Assembly: GCA_046346665.1 (NCBI GenBank)
Contig: JAXMHQ010000004.1
Location: forward strand, 103,324-167,323
DNA from: JAXMHQ01 sp046346665
GTDB taxonomy: Bacteria > Verrucomicrobiota > Verrucomicrobiia > Limisphaerales > JAXMHQ01
Length of the DNA: 64,000 nucleotides
Direction: 5' to 3'
How positions within the stretch are numbered: the first letter of the stretch is position 1; each line of letters starts with the position of its first letter. The position numbers and the translations under genes are program-made. The notes beneath the pieces are model-generated. The model worked only from the letters and a program-made list of their open reading frames with translations. It was not told the DNA's origin and made no database searches. Positions 30,372 through 40,200 of this stretch are shown piece after piece.

Positions 30372-32289
30372 ACCCGCCGCGGACTCGCGGCCCGCGCCTG
30401 CGGCGGTCGCGGGCCTGTTGCTCCTCGTCTTCATCGCATTCCTGCCGGCACTCAACAACGGTTTCGTCGGCTACGACGATCCCGGTTATATCACCGCGAA
30501 CGAACAGGTCCGGCAGGGATTGAGCTGGGCCGGATTCCAATGGGCGTTCACGGATATTTCCATGTCGAACTGGCATCCGCTGACCTGGCTGTCGCACATG
30601 CTCGATTGCCAGATGTTCGGGATGCGGGCGTGGGGGCATCACCTCACCAGCGTCCTGCTTCACGCGGCCAACACGGTGCTGGTGTTCCTGCTGTTCCAGG
30701 TAATCACCGGCAGCACGCGGCGCAGCTTCGCCCTCGCCGCGCTGTTCGGCGTCCACCCGCTCCGGGCCGAATCCGTCGCCTGGATCTCCGAACGCAAGGA
30801 CGTGTTGAGCACGTTTTTCGGGCTCATGGCGGTGATGGCCTACGTGAAAGGAAGTCGAGCGTCGGACGTCGAGGGTCGAGTGCCGGAGCTCTCGACGCTC
30901 GACACTGGACTCTCGACTTTTTTCTATGCCTTGAGCCTCCTCGCAAAGCCCATGCTAGTGACGCTGCCGGTGCTTCTGTTGATCCTGGATTTCTGGCCGC
31001 TCGGGCGTTTGGGGCGAGGCCGGCTGCGCGGGTTGTTGCTGGAAAAATGGCCGTTCTTCGCGCTCGCCGCCTTATCGGTCGCCGCGACGCTCTTCGCTCA
31101 GAGCCACGGGGGCGCCTACATGTCCGGCATCCCGGCGGCACTTCGCCTTCAAAACGTCCCGGTCTCGATCGTGCGCTACCTGGGGGATGTATTTCTGCCG
31201 GTGAATCTCGCTTTCTTCTACCCGTATCCGGCGGCGTGGCCGCTCGGGCTGGTTGTGGCGGCATCGATTCTGGTCGTGGCGATCTCGATTGTGTGCGCCG
31301 TGTTTTTTCGGCGCGCGCCGTTCCTGGCGTCGGGCTGGTTTTGGTTCCTGGCGGCGCTGCTGCCCGTGCTCGGAATTGTGCAGGCCGGCGAACAATCGAT
31401 GGCCGACCGCTACACTTACGTCGCGTCCGTCGGCGTTCTGGTGATGGTAATTTGGTCCGTGCCGGAGGTGCGAAGCCCCGCTTCGCGTCGGGTGGGCTGG
31501 GTGTTGTTGATCCTCGCGCTCAGCGCGGGCGTGTGGCTGACGCGCCGGCAGGCGGCGTATTGGCGCGATAGCGAGACGCTGTTCCGGCATGCGCTTGCGG
31601 TGACGGATGGTAACTACGTCGCGCATAATAATCTGGGGACGGCGCTGGACCAGGCCGGGCGGCATTCGGAAGCGGAGCAGGAATATCGGGCGGCGATCCG
31701 GGTGCGCCCGGGTTATCCCGAGGCGTTGAACAACCTGGGCATTCAGCTTGCCCGCCAGGGGCGCGCCGGCGAGGCGGTCGAGCGGTTCCAGGACGCGTTG
31801 AAATCCGATCCTTCGTTTGCTCCCGCGCACAATGCGTGGGGGCGAGTGCTGGATCAATCGGGGCAGGCGGAGGCGGCGCTGGAGCATTATCGCGAGGCGG
31901 TGCGGTTGCGACCGGGTTATGCGGATGCTCATTACAATTTAGGCGTGCTGCTCGGGTCGCTTGGCCGCATCGACGAAGCCATTGCGCAATTCGAGGAAGT
32001 CGTCCGGATCACCCCGGCATCGGCCGATGCGCACAACAACCTGGGTGTGGCGCTGGATCGCAAAGGCCTTTTGCGCGAGGCGGCGGAGCAATATGCGATC
32101 GCGGTGGAATTGCAGCCGGGATTTGCCCGGGCCCATTTCAACCTGGGCCTTGCGCTGCGCCGGCTGGGGAATCTGGATGGGGGGATCGTGGAATTCCAGG
32201 AAGCCCTGCGGCTGCAACCGGACTACCCTGAAGCGCAGCGAAACCTCGAGCTGGCGCGCCAGGCGCGGCAATCCCAAAGCAAACCCTGA
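30349..32289 (+). CDS. Multispan GT-C-like membrane protein with C-terminal TPRs (TMTC-like), paralogue 2
   Basis: A 646-residue paralogue of the protein at 17512. The acidic motif is GYDDPGYI (residues 41-48), followed by SNWHPLTWLSHMLD and HPLRAESVAWISERKD. About ten membrane helices are followed by five or six TPRs (about 420-640). Residues 169-190 come from a TCGAG-type palindromic repeat in frame, containing STLDTGLST. The paralogue has STLDSGLST in the same loop between the YVKG and ALSLL(A/S)KPML blocks. The ATG at 30349 overlaps the end of the GHL10 gene and gives a short cytoplasmic N-terminus; the two genes are probably co-transcribed. Confidence 0.85.
   Translation: MKPTRTTEPAADSRPAPAAVAGLLLLVFIAFLPALNNGFVGYDDPGYITANEQVRQGLSWAGFQWAFTDISMSNWHPLTWLSHMLDCQMFGMRAWGHHLTSVLLHAANTVLVFLLFQVITGSTRRSFALAALFGVHPLRAESVAWISERKDVLSTFFGLMAVMAYVKGSRASDVEGRVPELSTLDTGLSTFFYALSLLAKPMLVTLPVLLLILDFWPLGRLGRGRLRGLLLEKWPFFALAALSVAATLFAQSHGGAYMSGIPAALRLQNVPVSIVRYLGDVFLPVNLAFFYPYPAAWPLGLVVAASILVVAISIVCAVFFRRAPFLASGWFWFLAALLPVLGIVQAGEQSMADRYTYVASVGVLVMVIWSVPEVRSPASRRVGWVLLILALSAGVWLTRRQAAYWRDSETLFRHALAVTDGNYVAHNNLGTALDQAGRHSEAEQEYRAAIRVRPGYPEALNNLGIQLARQGRAGEAVERFQDALKSDPSFAPAHNAWGRVLDQSGQAEAALEHYREAVRLRPGYADAHYNLGVLLGSLGRIDEAIAQFEEVVRITPASADAHNNLGVALDRKGLLREAAEQYAIAVELQPGFARAHFNLGLALRRLGNLDGGIVEFQEALRLQPDYPEAQRNLELARQARQSQSKP
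30849..30920. repeat. TCGAG-type palindromic element inside a coding sequence, second case
   Basis: About 66-72 bp of GTCGAG/CTCGAC units in both orientations, in frame and without stops in the TPR membrane protein. It lies at the loop equivalent to that in the paralogue at 17512, but in a shorter and sequence-diverged form. Confidence 0.85.
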
Positions 32290-32321
32290 TCTTACCGCGG
32301 ATGACGTCGATTCACGGATAA

Positions 32322-32430
32322 CCCCGGGAGGGACCGCGTCTCGCCGGCCCAAACTTAGGTTTAAGGCGGCTTCATGGGCTGTCCGGAAAAGATCAGATGG
32401 GGACGGCGGGGACGCCGTCCCTCCCTCCCT
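32322..32430. repeat. Two palindromic repeats between convergent genes
   Basis: The first (32322-32351) has GGGAGGGACCGCGTCTCGCC, resembling the unit at 13929. The second (32396-32428) has the GGCGGGGACGCC core followed by repeated CTCC units. They lie between the membrane protein gene and the 3' end of the RNase P RNA and could act as transcription barriers. Confidence 0.6.
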
Positions 32431-32471
32431 CCGCGTATATCTGGGCCATCCGCGGTTCAGAAAATAAAATC

Positions 32472-32877
32472 GGCGGTTTTGGATGGGCTGTAAGCCGAAT
32501 TTTGTCTGTCCCGCGGGGCGGGAGAGAGAATCATTTGTCTTAGCAGCCAGTACCCGGGACCCGTTTCGCGTTGCGAAACCGGAGCGGACAACTCCGGGGT
32601 CCCCTATTTGGCCTTGCACCCGATGGGGTTTTCCGTGCCTCCTTGCTTGCGCTTGGAGCGGTGGGCTTTTACCCCGCCTTTTCACCCTTACCCCGGCAAG
32701 CCGGGGCGGTTTGTTTTCTGTGGCACTTTCCGTCGACGACCGCTTTCGCCGCCGCCGCCCGCATGTGTCCCGCGATCAAGTCGCAGGTTACGCGGCATCG
32801 CGTCCTGTGGTGTTCGGACTTTCCTCCTCCGCCGGCCGAAGCCGGCGAAAGCGATCCTCCGCCCATCCAAAACCGCC
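32472..32877 (-). ncRNA. rnpB: RNase P RNA (bacterial type A)
   Basis: Read on the minus strand, the RNA starts and ends with a 17-bp perfect P1 helix (GGCGGTTTTGGATGGGC paired with its complement). Just inside the 5' end is the conserved GAGGAAAGTCCGAACACC block, followed by a P3-type GC hairpin region. Near the 3' end is ACAAAATTCGGCTTACAG, and GGGTGCAAGGCC-type conserved sequence precedes it. About 406 nt is normal for this RNA. It cleaves tRNA leaders together with RnpA. It lies downstream of the zinc-ribbon gene on the same strand. Ends are set by the P1 arms. Confidence 0.95.
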
Positions 32878-32899
32878 GGGATCATACCCTACTTTCGGC

Positions 32900-33075
32900 C
32901 GGGAGTCGAGAGTCGATACTGCATTCGAGGGCCGAACAGCTTCGCTGCTTGGCGGGCGCTCCGGAACAAGGCGGCGAGTTTGCCGGTCGGGATCACCTGG
33001 AAAGAACTCGAAAACTCAAGACGCACCGCGTGTCGGCTGGCTCTCGACCCTCGACCCTGGACTCTCGACCGCCTT
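32900..33075. repeat. TCGAG-type repeat arms flanking a spacer
   Basis: GAGTCGAGAGTCGA (about 32902) and the complementary CTCTCGACCCTCGACCCTGG (about 33042) frame a 100-bp spacer. The right arm ends at the stop codon of the zinc-ribbon gene, with GAAAGGCGGTCGAGAG on the minus strand. The same GAAAGG border precedes the in-frame copies. Confidence 0.65.
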
Positions 33076-33804
33076 TCAATCCACTGCCGCCAGGTCCATG
33101 TCGCGGGTGTAATAGAGGATCCGGCCGCAGTTGATGCAGGTAACCAGTTCCTGCTGGCCGCGGCAGGAGACGATGACTTGCGCCGGGAGGCGCATGTGGC
33201 ATCCGCCGCAGACGCCGTGCTGGACGCCGACCACGACGCTGTCGCCCTTGGACTTGGCGAGGCGCTCGTAACGGCTGCGGGCGGATTCGTCGACGGCGGA
33301 AGCGAGTTGTTCGCGGTTGGATTCCAATTCGGCAAGGTGGGCTTTCAGGCTTTTTTCCCGTTCATTGAGCCGGGCAACCTGTTCGTCGACGAGCTTTTTG
33401 GCTTCAGCGGAGGCGTGTTGACCGGCGGCGACCTCGCGTTGCGCGGCTTCGGCCTGCTCCATGAGTTCGATCATCTGGTCTTCGATTTTGAAGATGCCGG
33501 ATTTGCAGGTGTCGATTTCGTGGGCGAGCGCGCGGTATTCCTCGTTCTTGCGGGTCTGGAGCTGCTGGTTGGCGTAGCGTTCGATCTGCTGCTTTTTGGA
33601 TTCGACTTCGAGTTCGAGTTCCTTGCGGCGGGATTCGATTTCGCGGGTGCGCAGGCGGGCGCGTTCGAGCTGGTCCTGGGCGCCGGCGGCCTTGGCCTGT
33701 AGGGCCTGGCGTTCGGGCTCCACGTGCGCGAGTTCCGCGCGCGTCTGGCTCAATTGTTTGTCGCGATCCTGCAACACCAACAGTTTTTCAATCGTCTCAA
33801 GCAT
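33076..33804 (-). CDS. Coiled-coil C4 zinc-ribbon protein (zf-RING_7/DUF164 type)
   Basis: A 242-residue cytoplasmic protein: a long antiparallel coiled coil (about residues 1-175), then a zinc ribbon with Cys199/Cys202 (CGGCH) and Cys223/Cys226 (CINC). This is the CT398/HP0958-like family, members of which act in RNA or flagellar-export-related processes in other bacteria. The role in this organism is not known. I prefer the ATG at 33804 to the GTG one codon earlier. It is divergent from the HtrA-like gene. Confidence 0.88.
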   Translation of the reverse strand: MLETIEKLLVLQDRDKQLSQTRAELAHVEPERQALQAKAAGAQDQLERARLRTREIESRRKELELEVESKKQQIERYANQQLQTRKNEEYRALAHEIDTCKSGIFKIEDQMIELMEQAEAAQREVAAGQHASAEAKKLVDEQVARLNEREKSLKAHLAELESNREQLASAVDESARSRYERLAKSKGDSVVVGVQHGVCGGCHMRLPAQVIVSCRGQQELVTCINCGRILYYTRDMDLAAVD

Positions 33805-33946
33805 CACTTCTGTCTCGTTTCGGGCTCAGGGCAATGCAGGTTATCCGTGCCGGAGCGCCAAGTCAATTCTGGCGGATCACGGAGCGATTCGGTTGGATTT
33901 CAGCCTTGGGCCGCGTAACATCGAATTCCATCAAGATCGCATCCGC

Positions 33947-35368
33947 ATGATACCGCTGCATCAAATCATTTGCCTGGCTGCGCTGGGCGCCTGGACCTGT
34001 GCGGCGGCGGAATCGCCGGACCCGGGACTCGGCCGGCGCCTCGACGACGTGTATGCCGCGGCGGCGGAGCGGGCGATGGCGTCCGTGGCGGTGGTGTCGG
34101 TGACTGAAAAATCGCCGGCCGCTCCGGCCGACCTGGAGGGCGACACGCCGGATCCGCTGGAATATTTGCCGCACGAGAACGCACCGCATTTTAGTCAGCC
34201 GTTCAGTTACGATCCCCCGGCACGCGGCCGGGCCTCGGCGGTGATTCTTCGCAAAGACGGATTTCTCATCACGAACGCGCACGTGGTCAACAATGCCGGC
34301 AGTGTCGAGGTCCGGCTCCGGGACGGACGCCGGTTTCGGGCGGCGGTGGCCGGCGTGGATTTTCCGTCCGACATCGCGGTGTTGAAGGTGGACGCGACGA
34401 ACCTGGTTGCGGCGTCCTGGGGCGATTCGTCCGCGGTGCGCGTGGGGGACGCCGCGATGGCGATCGGGGCACCGTGGTCGTACGATTACAGCGCCACGTT
34501 CGGACGGATCAGCGCGATTGGCCGGTCGCAGGTGATGGCGGCGGGCCGGGGGCCGGACCAGGAGTATCTGCAGACGGACGCCAGCATCAATCCCGGGAAC
34601 AGCGGCGGACCGCTGGTGAACCTGGACGGGTGCGTGATCGGGATTGTGACGATGATCCGTGGGATTCGGACTGGAATCGGGTTTGCGGTGCCGATCAATC
34701 ATGTGTTGCCGGTGGCGAATGCGCTGGCGGATCGCGGAGGTTTTGAGCGGACGCGGCTCGGGCTGGAGACCCGGGCCATCCACGAGGATTCCTCCGATGC
34801 GCAATTATTCGGCCCGCTGACTTCCGGGCTGGTGGTCATTTCGGTCGTGGCCGGCAGCCCGGCGGGGCTGGAGGGTTTGCGGCCGATGGACATTTTGCTG
34901 GCGGCAAACAGCCGGCCGTTGACCCGTCCGGCCGACCTGGAATCCGCGTGCCTGCCGGGGCAGGCGCTCCTGCTGGAATACCTGCGTTCGGGCGCGACGA
35001 ACAGAATCCGGCTCTCCCCGGCGGCTGTGCCGGCGGCGAAACCTGCGATTGCGGTCCCGGGCCGGGCGCCATTGCCGACAGTGGACGCCGGATTGAAAGT
35101 GGAAAAGCTCACGCGCGAGCTGGCGGATCGGTTCGGTGTGGCGATGACGGAAGGCGTGATCGTGGTGGAAGTGCGCCGGGAAAGCCCGGCGGCGCGGAAA
35201 GGCATCCGGCCGGGCGACATCGTCACGGCGATTGGCGCGGCGCCGGTGCGGAGTCCGGCGGAGTATCGTTCGGCGATGGCGACGGCCGACCTGGCCGCGG
35301 GCGTGCCGGTGATTCTTGTTCGTGGAGAGACGTCGAGGTTCGAAATATTGAAAGCCGATCCGGACTGA
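33947..35368 (+). CDS. HtrA/DegP-like S1C serine protease with two PDZ domains
   Basis: A 473-residue periplasmic protease with a signal peptide (about residues 1-19, LHQIICLAALGAWTCAAA). The chymotrypsin-like domain (about 75-270) has a complete triad: His112 (TNAHVV), Asp142 (DIAVLKVD) and Ser219 (GNSGGPLV). Two PDZ domains follow (about 270-365 and 385-470; GVIVVEVRRESPAARKGI). Such enzymes degrade or refold damaged envelope proteins. The ATG at 33947 was chosen because it opens the signal peptide. A 53-bp gap separates it from the STAS gene. Confidence 0.92.
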   Translation: MIPLHQIICLAALGAWTCAAAESPDPGLGRRLDDVYAAAAERAMASVAVVSVTEKSPAAPADLEGDTPDPLEYLPHENAPHFSQPFSYDPPARGRASAVILRKDGFLITNAHVVNNAGSVEVRLRDGRRFRAAVAGVDFPSDIAVLKVDATNLVAASWGDSSAVRVGDAAMAIGAPWSYDYSATFGRISAIGRSQVMAAGRGPDQEYLQTDASINPGNSGGPLVNLDGCVIGIVTMIRGIRTGIGFAVPINHVLPVANALADRGGFERTRLGLETRAIHEDSSDAQLFGPLTSGLVVISVVAGSPAGLEGLRPMDILLAANSRPLTRPADLESACLPGQALLLEYLRSGATNRIRLSPAAVPAAKPAIAVPGRAPLPTVDAGLKVEKLTRELADRFGVAMTEGVIVVEVRRESPAARKGIRPGDIVTAIGAAPVRSPAEYRSAMATADLAAGVPVILVRGETSRFEILKADPD

Positions 35369-35421
35369 TCAACTCTTCTTGAACTCCGGGCTTCGGCCTG
35401 TCATTATCGCGATCAGAATTT

Positions 35422-35796
35422 ATGCCTCTCGAAATTCAAATCCAAAAGGAAATCGGCACCAAGGCCAACGCGGTGACGGTTCGGTTGAACGGCAGTTTGG
35501 ACACGGCGACGGCTCCTGAGCTGGAGCGGCAGTTGGCGCCGGTTCTGGGCGGGACGGTGAAGGACCTGGTGTTCGACCTGGCGAATCTCAAGTTCATCAC
35601 GAGCGCCGGGCTGCGGGTTTTCTCGCAGGCGCGGAAGCAGCTCAAGGAACGCGGCGGCCAGGCGTCGTTTGTGCATTTGCAGCCGCAGATCCAGGAGGTG
35701 TTTGAGATCATGCGCTCGCTCCCGGGCGTGGCGGTTTTCAAGGACATCGCCGAACTGGACCAGTATCTTGCGGCGCGGCAGCGGGCGCACCAGTAA
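35422..35796 (+). CDS. STAS-domain anti-sigma factor antagonist-like protein
   Basis: A 124-residue single STAS domain of the SpoIIAA/RsbV type. The pattern is VTVRLNGSLDTATAPELE at the start, then the switch segment LKFITSAGLRVF, where the conserved Ser (about residue 58) is the expected phosphorylation site. In partner switching it is phosphorylated by an RsbW-type kinase and reactivated by an RsbU-type phosphatase; both protein types are encoded at 8098-9653. It abuts the metallo-beta-lactamase gene with no gap (TAA then ATG), so the two are likely co-translated. Confidence 0.9.
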   Translation: MPLEIQIQKEIGTKANAVTVRLNGSLDTATAPELERQLAPVLGGTVKDLVFDLANLKFITSAGLRVFSQARKQLKERGGQASFVHLQPQIQEVFEIMRSLPGVAVFKDIAELDQYLAARQRAHQ

Positions 35797-37188
35797 ATGA
35801 AAATCACCGTGCTTGGCGCGGCAGGCGGAATCGTGACCGGGTCCGCCTACCTGGTTGAAACCCGCCAGGCCAGTGTTCTTGTCGATTGCGGCCTGTTCCA
35901 GGGAGGCAAGCAGGCGGATTCACTGAATCGTCCACCCACGACTCCTAAGCAGAAGCTCGACGCGGTGCTCATCACGCACGGGCACCTGGATCACACGGGC
36001 CGCCTTCCCCTGCTCTCCCAGCGCGGTTCATCGATGCTGGTGTATGCGACTCCGGCGACGATCGAGATGACGGCGTTGATTCTGCGGGATTCGGCCCGGA
36101 TCCAAGTGGCCGAAGCGGAGCGGCGCAATCGCAAGCTCCAGCGCGCCGGCGAACCGCCGGTGGAACCTCTCTACACGCCTGAGCAGGCGGAGGCCATCAT
36201 CCAGCAACTGCAGCCGGTCCCTTATCAGCAACCGTTCCCGGTCGCGCCGGGAATGCAGGCTGTCTGGGCCGAATCCGGCCACATGCTGGGCTCGGCGAGC
36301 ATTCAATTGATCGTGGACGAGGACGGCCGTCAGAAGCGGGTGGTGTTCTCGGGCGACCTCGGGCCGAAGAGCGCCCCGATTCTCAAGGAGTTCGAACCGT
36401 TCAGAAAGGCCGACCTGGTTTTCCTGGAATCCACTTACGGCGATCACAATCACCAGCCGTTCGCGGACACGGTGAAGGAGTTCAAGGGGATCGTTCAGCA
36501 GGCCGTGCGTGAGGGCGGCAAGATTCTTGTGCCCACGTTCGCGGTCGGGCGCGCGCAACTGCTCATGCTCCTGTTGGGATCCATGTTTCGGAAGGGAGAA
36601 ATCAAGCCGTTCCCGTTGTTTCTCGACAGCCCGATGGCGATTGAGGCCACGAAGATTTACATGCGGCACAAGGAACTGTTCGACGAGGACATGCTGGCGT
36701 ACATCAGCGAAGGGCCGCTTCAGGACGATCTCAAGACGCTGACGTTGTCGGTGACGGCGGAGGACTCGAAGAAGATCAACGATCAACCCGGCCCGTGCCT
36801 GGTCATGGCGGGCGCGGGCATGTGCAATGCCGGGCGCATCGTGCATCATCTCAAGGCGAATCTCTGGAAGCCGGAGACGCATGTGCTGATCGTGGGTTAC
36901 CAGGGCGACGGATCGCTGGGGCGTCAACTGGTGGACGGCGCGAAGCAGGTGAGCATTTTCGGCGAGAAGATCGCCGTCAAGGCGCAGGTGCACACGCTGG
37001 GCGGATTCAGTGCGCACGCGGGCCAAGCGGATTTGCTGGCGTGGTTCCGATCGCTGGCGCCGGTGAAGCCGCAGACGATTCTGACCCATGGCGAAGACGG
37101 CCCGCGCGAGGCGCTCGCGGCGGAGATCGACCGGCTTTTCCACATCAAGGCGGAATTGCCGCGGCTCAGGGATGTGGTGAAACTGTAA
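35797..37188 (+). CDS. Beta-CASP metallo-beta-lactamase RNA nuclease-like protein
   Basis: A 463-residue MBL-fold protein of the CPSF73/YsiH-like group. The metal motif HGHLDH (residues 61-66) and later SGDLG and ESTYGD are present, followed by a beta-CASP domain (about 215-340) and the C-terminal motif GFSAHAGQADL. Such proteins are RNA endo/exonucleases. The start codon directly follows the STAS stop codon. The link between an RNA nuclease and a STAS regulator is only suggested by position. Confidence 0.9.
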   Translation: MKITVLGAAGGIVTGSAYLVETRQASVLVDCGLFQGGKQADSLNRPPTTPKQKLDAVLITHGHLDHTGRLPLLSQRGSSMLVYATPATIEMTALILRDSARIQVAEAERRNRKLQRAGEPPVEPLYTPEQAEAIIQQLQPVPYQQPFPVAPGMQAVWAESGHMLGSASIQLIVDEDGRQKRVVFSGDLGPKSAPILKEFEPFRKADLVFLESTYGDHNHQPFADTVKEFKGIVQQAVREGGKILVPTFAVGRAQLLMLLLGSMFRKGEIKPFPLFLDSPMAIEATKIYMRHKELFDEDMLAYISEGPLQDDLKTLTLSVTAEDSKKINDQPGPCLVMAGAGMCNAGRIVHHLKANLWKPETHVLIVGYQGDGSLGRQLVDGAKQVSIFGEKIAVKAQVHTLGGFSAHAGQADLLAWFRSLAPVKPQTILTHGEDGPREALAAEIDRLFHIKAELPRLRDVVKL

Positions 37189-37284
37189 GAGTCGGTCGAG
37201 AGTCGAAGGTCGAGGGTCGAGAGCCTGCATGTTTCACGCGAGCGCCGCTGGGGGCATTCCTGGCCCTCGACCCTCGACTGCTTC
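37189..37284. repeat. TCGAG-type palindromic element between convergent genes
   Basis: GGTCGAGAGTCGAAGGTCGA (from 37194) and the complementary CCTCGACCCTCGACTG (37263-37278) fill the 96-bp gap between two convergent stops. It is the best intergenic example of the family found in frame at 18877 and 30849, and it could form a long hairpin in both transcripts. Confidence 0.8.
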
Positions 37285-40200
37285 TTATTGGACTTTCAAT
37301 CTGAAGAAGCGGTGCGCGGAGGCGCTGGCGTCGTTGGTGACCGAGAGTGACCCCCCGTTGCCGACCAGGGCAGCGCCCGCGGGTGTCCACGGTCCGGAGC
37401 CCAGGGAATCCGTGTATTCCAACTGGTAATTTTGATTGGTGATGCTAGTCCAGCTCACGACGAGTTGTTTCGTTCCATTGACGCTCGTGGCAACGCCGGT
37501 CAACTGCGGCGCGGAGAGAACCTGGAGTGTTCCGCTTGCGTAGACGATGGAGTAGTTGGCTGCAACCACGCCGCCGAGAGTGATCGGATAAGTGCCGGCC
37601 GCGCTGGCAGAGGTTGCCGTGGTATTCAGCGACGGAACGCACGAGAGGACGGCGGGGGTTTCACCGCCGATGAACCCGGAATAACTGGCTGTGAGCGACG
37701 GATTCGGCTGGCCGCACAATTTGCTCTTGTTGTCGGCGGTGATCGTCAGAACTGCGGGAAGGATCACGCCGTCCGTGCTGGCCACGGTGACGACGGCATA
37801 ATTGCTGCCGGAGTTGCCGTCGTTCACGGTGTAATGCACCACGCTGAGTGTCTTGGCCAATCCGGCGTTCGGGGTGTCGTAGCATTCGACCAGGCCGCTC
37901 ACCGTATCGAATCCGTGCAGGCCGCTGATCGTCGGAATCGCCGTCGCGCTGGTCGTGCCGTCGTAAGTCCTGGTGTTGGCGCCCGCAGTGATCGTCAGCG
38001 GTGTTGCGGTGATATCCGCCACGAGACCGGACGGCTGCGTCAGGTTGTAATTTCCGGCATCTCCGCCGCTGAGGGTAAATCCACTCACGGCCACCGGCAG
38101 TCCGGTGCCCGCGTTCCGGCCGCTGAACCAGGCGCTCACGCCATTGGTAACCAGGGTCACCTCATCTCCGCTCACAACGGAGTCTAACCCGGCGATGCCA
38201 GCCAACTGGGCGTTGGTGCCGGCATCGTATGTCCTGGAAACCGCCGTCAGGCCGGTCACGGTCAATCCGGCGGGGGCGATGTCTGCGGCAAGATTTGTGG
38301 GAATCGCTAAAGTATAATTCGGTGCTGCGGCACCGCCCAACGCCAGGCCGGTCACGGTCACCGGCTTGTTGGTGGCAACGTTTTTGTCCGCAAAAGCCGC
38401 CACGGCGTTGCTGGTGACGAGGCTCACGTCGTCTCCGTTGAAGACTCCGGCGAGGCCGGCGCCGGTCGCATCCAGCGCCGCGTTCGTGGTGCCGTCGTAC
38501 GTTTTATCGAGCGCGAGCAGATTGGTCACGGTCAGCGCGACGACGCTCACGGTGATGTTCACCGAACCTCCGGCGCCGGAGAGCGTGTAATTGCCCGCGG
38601 CGCTTCCGCCGAGCGCGAGGTCTCCGACGGAGATCAACGCCTGCGATCCCACGTTCGCGGCGGCAAGTGTAGCGTTGCCTGAGGTGAGCATCACATTGTC
38701 GGAGCCGACTTTGTTTGCGACGGTCAGGATTCCCGCCGCGGCGGCTGTTGTGGCGTCATACGCGCGGGTGCCGGTCAGGAGCACGGGCAACGGTTTGATG
38801 TTGAGCGCCGAGGCATTTCCGGCGGCCTGCACGAAGGTGTAGTTGCCGGAATTGGCCGTGAGTCCGCCGCCGGTGACCGGGTAGGTGTTCACGCCGCTGG
38901 TCGAGGTCGCCGTGGTTGAGAAGGTCAGGTGTCCCATGGTGGCATTGGCTTGATTGTCGGCTCCGAGAAATCCGCTCACCGAACCGCTCAAGGCCGGCAT
39001 TGCCGAGCCGTAGGTGAGGCTCGCCGGATTCGCCGAGTAGGTCAGCGTCGCCGGAAGGATCGTGAGCGTGTTGGTGGCGCTGCCCCGGTAATTGGCGTCG
39101 TTGATAGTGCCGACAACCGTGTAACTCCCGGCGTTGACGGGAGCCGCGGCGGAACCGTTGTAGGTCAGAGTGACGGCCAATCCTGCGGGGATGGTGGTCG
39201 CGGTCGCCGGTTCAGGCAGGCTGCTGTAAACCTGGCTGAGGCTGCCGAGGACGATCGAACCGGAAGCCTTGGTGACCGTCAGGGTGGCGCTGTTGGTCAC
39301 GCTGCCCATGGCCCCCGCGACGATGACGGTGTAAGTACCGGCATTGGCGGTGGTCACATTGCTCAGGATCAAACTGCTGTTGGTCTGGCCGCTGACGGAC
39401 CAGGTGTAGGTGTAGGGACCGGTTCCGGAAGCGGTCGTGCTGAAAACAACCGTGCTGCCGGCGACGACCGTCTGGTTGGAAAGCGCCGTCGCGCTCACCG
39501 GCACGGTCAGGTTGGTGACCGCGGCTGGCACGCTGCCCGAGAAGTTGAAGTTCGGAGGAAAATTCGTGCCCGGGCCGACCAGGGTGTAGGTGATCGGGTG
39601 GATACTGCCGTTGGCGTTGGTTCCATTGATGACGAAGCTGCTCAAATCGAAGCTGGCCAGTTTGGGGGTGGCGTTCGTTGAAGTGCCCAGTTTGATGTAG
39701 ACGCCGTACATGTTGGAACTGCCGTTCTGCAGCATCAGGTAGGGGCAGCCGATGACTTCACCCATCCATGTCGCCGCGCCGTTCGCGGTGTTGATCCGGT
39801 AAATGTCCGTGTTCGTGCTGGTGTTGCTGACGTAAAGGTTTCCGTCGGCGGCGAAGCGGATGTTCTGACCGCTGCTGCCGAGGTTGGACGGGGTGCCATA
39901 ACTTCCCACCAGCGTCGCGGCTCCGTTGGTCGGGTTGATGACGTACAGTTTGCTCTGAGTGGCCCCGAACAAGGCGCCGTCCTTGTAGCGGAATGCCAAC
40001 GACTGGATGCCGCTCACGCTCATTTTGGCGACACTGGTCATGGTGCCGTTGGTGGTATTGAAGATCACCAGCGAGGTGGTGTTGGAGATGCCATAGAGCA
40101 AACCGTTCGTGGGGCACCAGGCGATATCGTTGATCTTGGTTGAACCGATCGACGAGATTTTCGTGAAGGTCCCGTTTAGAAGGTTGATCGTGCCGAAACG

